Shown here: positions 16,475 to 23,537 of the stretch, piece after piece
Layout: each line of letters starts with the position of its first letter
How positions within the stretch are numbered: the first letter of the stretch is position 1
Notes under the pieces: generated by a model
Databases searched by the model: none
What the model was told of the DNA's origin: nothing
The model's input: the letters and a program-made list of their open reading frames with translations, nothing else
Made by a program: the position numbers and the translations under genes
Virus record (IMG/VR): IMGVR_UViG_3300043429_000072
Span: 1 to 35,873 of that record
Source of the DNA: a virus
Reading direction: 5' to 3' (one strand)
DNA length: 35,873 bases

Positions 16475-17086
16475 TTATTCCTTAAATCCGCCGCCCTTTG
16501 TTGATTTACGCACAAGTTCAGACATTGCCCTCTGCACCTGCGGGGCTACTTCTAGATAGGTTCTTAGTATAGAGTGCATAGGGCTGATGGTCTTTGTGCC
16601 TTCTTCTTGGTAGCCAAAGTACTTGTACCATAGGTCTAGCCATCCAGCTCGTGAAACTACCTGGCCTTTAGACTTAGATGTTCTACCGTAGATAGAACCC
16701 TTCATGTCACCAGTCTCTACACGAGAACCGATGTACTTCTTGATTGTATCCTTTGATAGTGCCGAGATACCCTTGCCAGCTCTATAGACTACATTATCTA
16801 TGTCTTTTGCTTTTGGTATTAGTATATCAGCAGAAGTTGTTGTGTAGGACTTTTTAAAGTCGCTCTTGGCATAAACAAAGTATGTACCCTTTTCAGTATT
16901 TACACCCTCCATCGAATCCTTAAGCTCCTTGCCAAAATCAGCAATCATATTTCTTGCTTCCTTCATACCAAGCTCAAGGCTAGAGTAATCAAGAGTAAAG
17001 ACTACTTGGTTGTCAAAAGTATCTTTGCTAGTAGTATCGTAGCCATCTCTACCGGCAGTTCTTAGGGCCTCGAATTTCCCAGCCAT
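16475..17086 (-). CDS. Tail completion / HK97 gp10-like neck protein
   Basis: The 203-residue protein lies between the stopper and the tail terminator, where HK97 gp10-like proteins occur. The sequence YFGYQEEGTKTISPMHSILR near the C-terminus is the family's typical end motif, with Y-x-EEGT and SPMHS. The N-terminal part is a long charged helix. It should help join head and tail. The start shares one base with the previous stop (17086). Confidence 0.8.
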   Translation of the reverse strand: MAGKFEALRTAGRDGYDTTSKDTFDNQVVFTLDYSSLELGMKEARNMIADFGKELKDSMEGVNTEKGTYFVYAKSDFKKSYTTTSADILIPKAKDIDNVVYRAGKGISALSKDTIKKYIGSRVETGDMKGSIYGRTSKSKGQVVSRAGWLDLWYKYFGYQEEGTKTISPMHSILRTYLEVAPQVQRAMSELVRKSTKGGGFKE

Positions 17087-17568
17087 TATGCACCAGTAAA
17101 TGTAGGGTCTAGCTCTGTATCAACCTTGCACAATAGGGTACGCTCCCAAGCGTTGCTTGAGTTAAGGACATCGGTAACAACATATAGAAACTTTGTAAGT
17201 GATTGATTGTTAGATGCAGTTACTCGCATACGGTCGTTTGGGCGAATGTCTGGAATCTCAGTAGTTGCGCCTTCGACAGTATTTGAGTTGTAAGAAAGTT
17301 GAACTCTAACAGTCTTCAAGAATGTAGGGTTGTAAGTATCTGAAGTTTCAGTAATCGCAGTCACTGGCTGGATTCGGGCTGGACCAGAAAATACTAGCGA
17401 AGCAGTTGATGTCCATGTTCCGGTAGTTGCATCGTATTCCTGGCTTGCTCCATTGCCAGTTGAAATTTCAACAGTAGACAATTGGAGTGCACGAAGTACC
17501 CCACGGTTATGAGTTAACCAGCGAGGGTCTACTGAGCCACGAGAGTTTAGAGCCAAGAGTTGTCCCAC
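17086..17568 (-). CDS. Head-to-tail stopper (DUF6093-like)
   Basis: This 160-residue beta-rich protein starts at a GTG (17568) inside the end of the adaptor gene, overlapping it by 22 bases; a TTG at 17556 is an alternative. DPRWLTHNRGVL near the N-terminus and IPDIRPNDRMRVTAS in the C-terminal half match stopper proteins of actinophages. Stoppers plug the portal channel after packaging. The assignment is by order and motif memory. Confidence 0.72.
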   Translation of the reverse strand: MGQLLALNSRGSVDPRWLTHNRGVLRALQLSTVEISTGNGASQEYDATTGTWTSTASLVFSGPARIQPVTAITETSDTYNPTFLKTVRVQLSYNSNTVEGATTEIPDIRPNDRMRVTASNNQSLTKFLYVVTDVLNSSNAWERTLLCKVDTELDPTFTGA

Positions 17569-17954
17569 TTAGCTGTGTAACCAACTACAATGAAGGACTC
17601 GTCATAAGCATCTGCTAGGTCGTCTTTATCCGCCTCTTCAAAAAGCTGCTTAGCCTGAGCACGAAGCTCAGCACCCAGTTTAGCGCCATCTGTGGTGTAG
17701 TCCGATGTGCGGATTACTTTATTAATCAAAGCCTCAGATGTAGCAAGCACAAGCTTGGCCTGTGCCGCTGCACGCTTTACGTTATTTCCGTAAAGAGTTG
17801 CAAATGCCTGCATCTGGTGGTCATCAAAAATATACGCAGCTTCAGCCGTAGGGTCAGCTAGATTATCTAGCTGCTCTACGTCTGGTACGAGTAGACGAAT
17901 CTGCCCGATAACCGTTGCGTAGTCCGGCGGGTAGATGTCTGGAATGTGAGCCAA
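17547..17954 (-). CDS. Head-to-tail adaptor
   Basis: This 135-residue helical protein is the first of the connector series adaptor, stopper, neck and tail terminator. It has an early YATVIGQIRLLVPDVEQLD helix and then a long Ala-rich helix (VKRAAAQAKLVLATS), typical of gp6-like adaptor proteins that dock on the portal. It lies right after the fibre cassette rather than after the capsid gene, which is unusual. A TTATCC-containing gap of 8 bases follows the upstream gene. Confidence 0.78.
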   Translation of the reverse strand: MAHIPDIYPPDYATVIGQIRLLVPDVEQLDNLADPTAEAAYIFDDHQMQAFATLYGNNVKRAAAQAKLVLATSEALINKVIRTSDYTTDGAKLGAELRAQAKQLFEEADKDDLADAYDESFIVVGYTAKWDNSWL

Positions 17955-17962
17955 TTTTTATC

Positions 17963-18295
17963 CTATTCAGCGTTTGATATTGCCGCCCAGGAAAGAGACT
18001 GCTCATCCCAGACATAGGCTTTTCCATCTGTTGGGTAAGCTACCTTAGACTCCCATAGGCTTGTTTTATCATTCCAAGTCCATGATGGCCATGGAGATGG
18101 TGGAATAAATTGCTTCCCATCCCACGTTCCACCCATAAAGGCCATGCCGTTAGCGCAACAGTCCACCGCTTTATCAGCACCCGAGTTCTTTGCTAGTAAG
18201 TTTGCAAGTTCGTCATCGTGGTCAGCAAAAATACAGATGTTTTCAACAGAGTTGCCCCTTACAAAGGCATAAGTGTGTTCTTCAAAATGAGTCAT
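17963..18295 (-). CDS. Virion accessory protein with PSWTW/YPTDGK repeat-end domain
   Basis: The 110-residue protein ends with PPSPWPSWTWNDKTSLWESK, then YPTDGKAYVWDEQSLSW. I recognise this Trp-rich module from small proteins next to fibre genes in cyanophages and other aquatic phages. The first half, with MTHFEEHTYAFVRGNSV, is a different variable domain containing two adjacent Cys (DCCANG). It follows the longer glycine-rich fibre gene by 8 bases. A fibre chaperone or attachment role is plausible; nothing proves it. Confidence 0.6.
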   Translation of the reverse strand: MTHFEEHTYAFVRGNSVENICIFADHDDELANLLAKNSGADKAVDCCANGMAFMGGTWDGKQFIPPSPWPSWTWNDKTSLWESKVAYPTDGKAYVWDEQSLSWAAISNAE

Positions 18296-18303
18296 TTTTC
18301 TCC

Positions 18304-19635
18304 TTAAACAGCATACTTAACGTAAATAACGCCAGAGCCACCATTACCACCTGGATAGTTGCTGCCGTTTCCAGCACCACCACCTCCGGAGCCAGTATTG
18401 GCTGTTCCAGATGTCATGTTGACCTGATTATTATCTGCACCACGACCCGCACCAGGGCTTCCTGCGGCACCACCAGTTGCTGACGCAGCACCACCACCAC
18501 CACCAGCAGCGACAAACGCACTTAAACTTGACGCAAAATTGTTAAGGGCATAGCCAGCACCGCCGGCAGCACCGTTATTATTGGTCGAGTTGTTTGAAGT
18601 TCCAGCAGCTGAGAAGCCACCACCACCAGCGCCACCGTCATAGCTGGTATTAGGCGAGTGGTCTCCACCCTTATTACCCTGCCCAGCAGTTCCAGCAGCA
18701 CCAAGGCTGGCTGTTGCTGTACCAGCCGCACCACCACCAGAACCACCGGTCTGTTGAGTAGTGCTGTAAGCAGCGCCACCACCACGGCCTCCACCAGTAG
18801 CGGTTATTGAACCAAATACTGAGTTTCCACCGCTATTACCAGGCTGATTTGAACCGGCACCACCAGCGCCAATTGTATACGCAATTCCTTGACCAGGAGT
18901 TACGGCAAGGCTATTATTTATTACTAGACCACCAGCACCGCCACCGCCACCGGCACCAGCGGAGTTTCCTCCAGAGCCACCAGAACCACCACCAGCAACA
19001 ACTAGAACACCAATTGATGTCACGGCAGCTGGAACAGTAAATGTTCCACTAGAGGTTAATTGAATAACGTTTGTGTTAAGCAACGATGATGGGGTGGTTA
19101 GAACCTGACCAGCGCTCTCGACACCAATTGCGTTTTTGTGCACAATGGTAGCCGTTCTAGTTTGGCCACTAGAAGTTACAAAAGATTTTGGCGTTACATC
19201 AGCACCGCTTGTTATAACCTCATTTGTGCCATCTTCCCAATATACTCTAGTAGAGACTACACCCGATGGAACAGTAAAAGTAAATTTACCAGTTGCATTT
19301 CCAGATGGATTTGCATTCCATGCAAAAGTTGCAGCTGGAGTCTCCGGTAAAGTAAGATTCATCTTCTCAAATCCAAGGTTGATTGGATAGGTTCCTGCTG
19401 GAGCAATAATAGATGCCACGGTTACTGGGACATAAACACGACCACGGCCACCACGCATTGTAAATTCAAATCTGTATCCTAAGGCATTTATAAGTATAAA
19501 TGTAAGCGTCTGAGTAGAGTCACCGGTAATAGCATATGCGCCAGCTTGAATAGGGGTACTAAGAGTATATGTACCAGCAGAATCAATTGGCTGATAAATA
19601 GTTGAAGACGCTGCGCCTATTGTTGAAATTGCCAT
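18304..19635 (-). CDS. Glycine-rich fibre / adhesin protein
   Basis: The 443-residue protein has a beta-rich N-terminal half (about 1-190), then FTVPAAVTSIGVLVVAGGG and a glycine-rich domain to the end. It closes with GGNGGSGVIYVKYAV. Such Gly-rich domains can fold into bundles of polyglycine II helices in phage adhesin tips, where they bind receptors. Here glycine is mostly coded by GGT/GGA, unlike its paralogue at 20798. It is coupled by one base to the preceding 110-residue gene, forming a module also present in the neighbouring copy. Host binding is inferred. Confidence 0.72.
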   Translation of the reverse strand: MAISTIGAASSTIYQPIDSAGTYTLSTPIQAGAYAITGDSTQTLTFILINALGYRFEFTMRGGRGRVYVPVTVASIIAPAGTYPINLGFEKMNLTLPETPAATFAWNANPSGNATGKFTFTVPSGVVSTRVYWEDGTNEVITSGADVTPKSFVTSSGQTRTATIVHKNAIGVESAGQVLTTPSSLLNTNVIQLTSSGTFTVPAAVTSIGVLVVAGGGSGGSGGNSAGAGGGGGAGGLVINNSLAVTPGQGIAYTIGAGGAGSNQPGNSGGNSVFGSITATGGGRGGGAAYSTTQQTGGSGGGAAGTATASLGAAGTAGQGNKGGDHSPNTSYDGGAGGGGFSAAGTSNNSTNNNGAAGGAGYALNNFASSLSAFVAAGGGGGAASATGGAAGSPGAGRGADNNQVNMTSGTANTGSGGGGAGNGSNYPGGNGGSGVIYVKYAV

Positions 19636-19967
19636 TAGCTAATCTCACTTCCAAATGCCATAAATGTTAGCGCATTTGCAATGCTAGTACGGACAGTGAT
19701 AATATCTGTTGCCTCTAGCGTGATACCAAAGGTGATGCCGGTTGTTGAGTTTGCGGCAAAACTTGTATCATACACAAGGGCATTGGTTAGGCCTGCTGCT
19801 GCTCCCGCCTTGCGAATAAATATTCTAGCATTAGCTGGAGAAGCAGTATCGTTAGTAATCGAGAGCGTGCTAATTACAGCCTGCTTGCCAGCCCCTACTG
19901 TATACAGGTCTGCGTTGTTAGTATCCGTTGGAGCTGATTGTCCAAGAATTTTGTAAGTCGTAGCCAT
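19635..19967 (-). CDS. Small fibre-cassette structural protein (paralogue 2)
   Basis: The 110-residue protein has the same length as the protein at 21598-21930 and is identical to it at about 68 of 110 positions by direct alignment, for example ILGQ.AP.DTNNA.LYTV.AG and TF.AFGSE at the ends. Both precede a glycine-rich fibre gene. It is beta-rich with no signal peptide. I infer a trimeric or oligomeric fibre base or collar protein. The function is unknown. Confidence 0.65.
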   Translation of the reverse strand: MATTYKILGQSAPTDTNNADLYTVGAGKQAVISTLSITNDTASPANARIFIRKAGAAAGLTNALVYDTSFAANSTTGITFGITLEATDIITVRTSIANALTFMAFGSEIS

Positions 19968-19971
19968 TTGG

Positions 19972-20532
19972 CTATGCTCCCATCATCATAAAGGTAGTAG
20001 GTAGTGGTGCATCAGGCTGAGTATTTACCCATTTAGTACCGTCATACATCATTATATCACCAACAATAGGAGAACCCGAAAGTTGGACATCTGTTAAGCC
20101 ATCAAGGCTAAGCGGGCTATTGACCCAGGCTGTACCATTCCAGTAAATTGTATCACCGGTCGATGGGGATGCTGCGGAAACGTTTGTCACATCATCAAGC
20201 GTAATTCCTGCAAAGCTTAGTGTCGATGTGCCTGAGTTGTAAAGAATCGGAGATGTTGCCTGTAGGTTTGTTAGGTTCCCTGGAGGGCCCTGAGGTCCAG
20301 CTGGAATAACAAAGTTAATTGTCTGCTCCGGTGACTCACCAGTAATTGTTACCTCAGCATCATTACCATCTACAACAGTTGTTACTGTACCAACACTAAG
20401 CTCATTTGCTGGGCCTGGTGCCTGAATGGTGCCTTTAGAATCCCATGCTGTTCCGGTCCAAATCCAGGTACGATTACCAGAAGTAAACTCCTGGTTTACC
20501 GTAGGGTTATTTGGAAAATCAATGCTAGGCAT
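19972..20532 (-). CDS. Fibre protein with short collagen-like linker
   Basis: The 186-residue protein begins MPSIDFPNNPTVNQEF, closely similar to the start of the C1q-like fibre at 22853 (MPAIDFPNSPVLNQEF), followed by a W-rich RTWIWTGTAWDSKG. A short GPQGPPG collagen-like stretch lies near residue 79. The remainder repeats YWNGTAWVNS and YDGTKWVNTQ, small beta units. It ends TTFMMMGA, similar in style to the MHPFMLG ends of the other fibres. The shared N-terminus probably attaches both to the same virion site. Confidence 0.65.
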   Translation of the reverse strand: MPSIDFPNNPTVNQEFTSGNRTWIWTGTAWDSKGTIQAPGPANELSVGTVTTVVDGNDAEVTITGESPEQTINFVIPAGPQGPPGNLTNLQATSPILYNSGTSTLSFAGITLDDVTNVSAASPSTGDTIYWNGTAWVNSPLSLDGLTDVQLSGSPIVGDIMMYDGTKWVNTQPDAPLPTTFMMMGA

Positions 20533-20534
20533 TA

Positions 20535-20798
20535 TTAAACTGCTTCCTCGATTGCTAGTGGTTCTGAGATAATCTCAACTGCTTCGATAACTGGTGAAAT
20601 AAACTCATCAAGTGACTCATCGTAGGTATCACCAATTGCTGCATACTTACCACGGATATTACCGTTGTAAGATGTTTGCACCCAAGTGCCATCAAGGCCA
20701 AGTGAGTCTAGGTAAGCTTCACCATTGGCTTCGTGCTCGTTGTCAACTACAACAACCTGAGTGACAATGCCTTCTTCAATCTTTGCAAAGTGTGCCAT
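20535..20798 (-). CDS. MAHFAKIE-type virion accessory protein
   Basis: I set the start at ATG 20798, sharing one base with the preceding stop, which gives 87 residues. MAHFAKIEEGIVTQVVVVDN, then WVQTSYNGNIRGKYAAIGDT, is a module I recognise from cyanophage and other aquatic phage small virion proteins, where it is often followed by a PSW-type C-terminal module. Here the end is instead an acidic stretch (VIEAVEIISEPLAIEEAV), while a PSW module is found in the gene at 17963. A fibre-associated role is likely from its place behind a glycine-rich fibre. Confidence 0.65.
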   Translation of the reverse strand: MAHFAKIEEGIVTQVVVVDNEHEANGEAYLDSLGLDGTWVQTSYNGNIRGKYAAIGDTYDESLDEFISPVIEAVEIISEPLAIEEAV

Positions 20799-21598
20799 TA
20801 TAGTGCGCTCCAATACTTAATAATACAGACACCAGAGCCACCAGCCGCACCCGTTCCAGCAGTAGAACCACGACCGCCACCACCGCCGCCGAAGTTTGCT
20901 GATCCAGCAGTAGGGGCAGTTGATACAACGCCACCATCTCCGGCATTAGGCCCACCAAAACTAGGAAGGCTTGCGTTATCAGAACCTCCGCCACCGCCAG
21001 CACCAAAACCACTTATACCCTGATTACCGCTTTGCTGTCCTACGCCTGCTTGGGTTGCGTAGCCGACAAAGCCTTGGACAAGAGTATTAGAGCGTTCTTG
21101 TACATACGGAAGACTTGTGCCAAGTCCGGGAAAACCGGGGACCCCGGCACCGCCGCCACCGCCGGCTCTTCCGTGGCCACCTTGGCCACCTGTAGAGGCA
21201 AGTTTTACGGTGTCAAGGCCCCTTCCAGTAGTTGAACCATTGCTAGAAGCGCCGCCGCTACCACCACGAGAAATAACTAAAGAGCCGAAACTACTTGCTG
21301 AACCGTCGCCGCCCCAACCTGCGCTACTAGCACCCGCCGAACCGCCAGCACCAATTGTAATTGTATAGGCGGTGCTAGGTGTTACGGCTAATGAAGTTTG
21401 GATAACTCCGCCGCCGCCGCCACCGCCAGCGGAGTTAGTTCCGCCGCCGCCACCGCCACCGCCGCCACCACCGACAAGCATAATGTCTACGGAAGTCACG
21501 TCAGCAGGCGCAGTCCAAGACTGAGTTGACGTAATAATTGCAGTGCGCTCCCATTTTGCAGCAGGTGCACTAGGGGTTGGGTAAATAGTAATTCCCAT
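20798..21598 (-). CDS. Glycine-rich fibre / adhesin protein (paralogous module)
   Basis: The 266-residue protein has a short N-terminal segment, then SWTAPADVTSVDIMLVGGG and long glycine-rich tracts, including 11 and 7 consecutive Gly (residues about 43-65). It ends AAGGSGVCIIKYWSAL. The N-terminal beta strand and the closing strand match those of the longer glycine-rich protein, so the two share a fold. Glycine is coded largely by GGC here, giving GC-rich simple repeats unlike the neighbouring genes, which suggests separate origin or transfer. It is coupled to its neighbours by one-base overlaps on both sides. Confidence 0.7.
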   Translation of the reverse strand: MGITIYPTPSAPAAKWERTAIITSTQSWTAPADVTSVDIMLVGGGGGGGGGGGTNSAGGGGGGGVIQTSLAVTPSTAYTITIGAGGSAGASSAGWGGDGSASSFGSLVISRGGSGGASSNGSTTGRGLDTVKLASTGGQGGHGRAGGGGGAGVPGFPGLGTSLPYVQERSNTLVQGFVGYATQAGVGQQSGNQGISGFGAGGGGGSDNASLPSFGGPNAGDGGVVSTAPTAGSANFGGGGGGRGSTAGTGAAGGSGVCIIKYWSAL

Positions 21599-21930
21599 TA
21601 CGCTACCTCACTACCAAATGCTGTAAAAGTAAGTGCCGAGCCAGTTGCAGAACGAACAGTAAGTACGTCTGTGGCAGCAAGGGTAATTCCCTCACTTAGT
21701 GCAAAGAGTGAGTTAGCAGCAATGCTTACATCGTAAGCAAGCGCATTTCCAACACCGGCTGCTGCTCCTGCGATTCGCACAAAGATTCGGGCATTAACTG
21801 CTGCGCCAGTTACATTGGCGATGTGGATGGTTGAAACAACTGCACTAGTACCAGCCGGGACTGTATACAGGTTAGCATTGTTTGTATCGGCAGGTGCTAC
21901 CTGGCCTAGTACTTTATATGAGAATGCCAT
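21598..21930 (-). CDS. Small fibre-cassette structural protein (paralogue 1)
   Basis: The 110-residue protein is the paralogue of the one at 19635-19967, with about 62 percent identity and equal length. It shares VLGQVAPADTNNANLYTV and the LTFTAFGSE end. It is beta-rich with no enzyme motif. It lies directly upstream of a glycine-rich fibre gene, coupled by one base, so the pair behaves as a module. Its role may be to link the fibre to the particle or help its trimerisation. Confidence 0.65.
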   Translation of the reverse strand: MAFSYKVLGQVAPADTNNANLYTVPAGTSAVVSTIHIANVTGAAVNARIFVRIAGAAAGVGNALAYDVSIAANSLFALSEGITLAATDVLTVRSATGSALTFTAFGSEVA

Positions 21931-21938
21931 TATTTTCC

Positions 21939-22823
21939 TTAACTAAATGCCAACATAAATGGGTGCATTGCTGGTTCACCATCAATACCTTGAGGCCCTT
22001 GCGGTCCCTCATTAAATTCAAAACTAATTACCTGATTTGGGAATGTTCCTGAAATTGTAACAGTCGGAGTTTCTCCCCATGGAAGAGATGCAACTGTTCC
22101 AATGCTCAAGTTTACACCCTGACCATCAGCGCCATCCTGGCCCGGGTCACCCTTTGGACCCTTAGGTCCAACTGGGCCAGCAAGGTTAACGGTAGACTCA
22201 ATCCAGAAGTTATCGTAGTATACATATAGTCTACCAGATGTTTCATCAAACCATGCATCACCAGTGGTTAGTGGCTCTTCTTCGCCAGTTCCATATGTTG
22301 GTGGGGTTGGGCTTGAGAAGAAGCGACCACGAAGGCCCTGATAACCCTGGGGGCCACGAATGTACCAAACACCATCAGAACCAGCAACCGGTGCTACAAG
22401 TGTAAGGTCGGTAATTTGACCGCCCGGAACCTCAATGTCGTGAGTTGGAATACCACGAACAGCAACATCATCCTGGTCTGTAAGGCGGTAATCTACCTGC
22501 CAGGTCCAGTCAGCTGGGTTTAGGTCTGGGTCATCGGTCGCAACAAGACGAACTCCACGAGTGCCATCTGAACCAAGTAAGTAACCATCCGAGTCAAGCG
22601 AGCACTGAATGGTTGCTGGAAGAATTGTAACCGGTGTTGGTATTGTACCAACAACTGCAGTTGCATCCTTAATGTTAGCTGGAGCTGGCGTAAAAAGAAT
22701 TGTACCCTTAGCCGGTACGCCATCTGGATACTGGTCAGAGTCAACTCCATCAGCATATGCCAAAAGAAAGCGACCGACAACGGTGCCGTAGCTTACATTT
22801 GAAGGGAGGTCATTGACTGCCAT
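21939..22823 (-). CDS. Fibre protein with collagen-like segments
   Basis: The 294-residue protein starts with TVVGRFLLAYADGVDSDQYP, a domain typical of actinophage minor tail or fibre proteins, including LLGSDGTRGVRLVATDDPDL. A short collagen-like part (GPVGPKGPKGDPGQDGADG) lies around residue 215, and another near the end ([19 protein letters not shown]). A GDAWFDETSGRLYVYYDNFW module is shared with the long collagen-like fibre. It ends like that fibre, so both may pair or sit at the same site. The gene is separated from the upstream fibre by 29 bases. Confidence 0.7.
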   Translation of the reverse strand: MAVNDLPSNVSYGTVVGRFLLAYADGVDSDQYPDGVPAKGTILFTPAPANIKDATAVVGTIPTPVTILPATIQCSLDSDGYLLGSDGTRGVRLVATDDPDLNPADWTWQVDYRLTDQDDVAVRGIPTHDIEVPGGQITDLTLVAPVAGSDGVWYIRGPQGYQGLRGRFFSSPTPPTYGTGEEEPLTTGDAWFDETSGRLYVYYDNFWIESTVNLAGPVGPKGPKGDPGQDGADGQGVNLSIGTVASLPWGETPTVTISGTFPNQVISFEFNEGPQGPQGIDGEPAMHPFMLAFS

Positions 22824-22852
22824 AATATCTCTATTCTATCATACAAAACTTG

Positions 22853-23536
22853 TTATCCAACAAGTACGCCCTGAAATCCCGTATAGTTTGCATCTGTGTA
22901 CATTACGCCAGTACCCTGCTCATATCTGACCGTTACGTAATCTCCAGCAGCTAAGTAAAACATGCCATTACAGTGCCCAGTGAACCATGTATTTGCTGTC
23001 TTTTGAAAAATCCATCTGGCACCCTCTATGCCAGAATTATTTTTATAAAAAGCTAATCTATATTCTCCAGAGCCAGCATTATTTAAAAGATTCCAAAACC
23101 TAAAGTCATAGACACCGGCTATTGGTGCAGTAAATCTGCCATTGGTTGAATTATATGCATTACCTATATTTCTATTAACTGTATTAAATATAATATCGCT
23201 ACCAGCAGCTACTGCACTTGTAGCATTCTGTGCACTAAAATATGTCTGGTCTGGTGTTTTTACATTTCCTGCAAAACTTGGAGATGACACTATTGAAAGG
23301 TTTGCAGAGCTAGATGTGCCACTATTTGCTATTGGTGTATTTACTGCTATAATTCCGCTGGACCCAGCTGCACCAGTTGCCCCCGTTGCTCCGGTAGCTC
23401 CAGTAGCTCCGGTTGCCCCAACAATAGCGGTACTACCCTTAGACAGCCATTTAGCCCCATCATAAACCCAGGTTCTACCATTTGCTGTAAACTCTTGATT
23501 TAGTACTGGTGAATTTGGAAAGTCAATCGCTGGCAT
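22853..23536 (-). CDS. Collagen-like fibre with C1q-like head
   Basis: The 227-residue protein has an N-terminal anchor (MPAIDFPNSPVLNQEF, RTWVYDGAKW), a short collagen-like stalk of GAT repeats (about residues 40-58), and a C-terminal domain (about 99-227). The latter has GRFTAPIAGVYDFRFW, AAGDYVTVRYEQG and the closing YTGFQGVLVG, the pattern of the C1q/TNF fold, which forms trimers at the end of a collagen stalk. It is likely a receptor-binding fibre head. It is coupled one base after the long collagen-like fibre gene. Confidence 0.75.
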   Translation of the reverse strand: MPAIDFPNSPVLNQEFTANGRTWVYDGAKWLSKGSTAIVGATGATGATGATGATGAAGSSGIIAVNTPIANSGTSSSANLSIVSSPSFAGNVKTPDQTYFSAQNATSAVAAGSDIIFNTVNRNIGNAYNSTNGRFTAPIAGVYDFRFWNLLNNAGSGEYRLAFYKNNSGIEGARWIFQKTANTWFTGHCNGMFYLAAGDYVTVRYEQGTGVMYTDANYTGFQGVLVG

Positions 23537-23537
23537 A

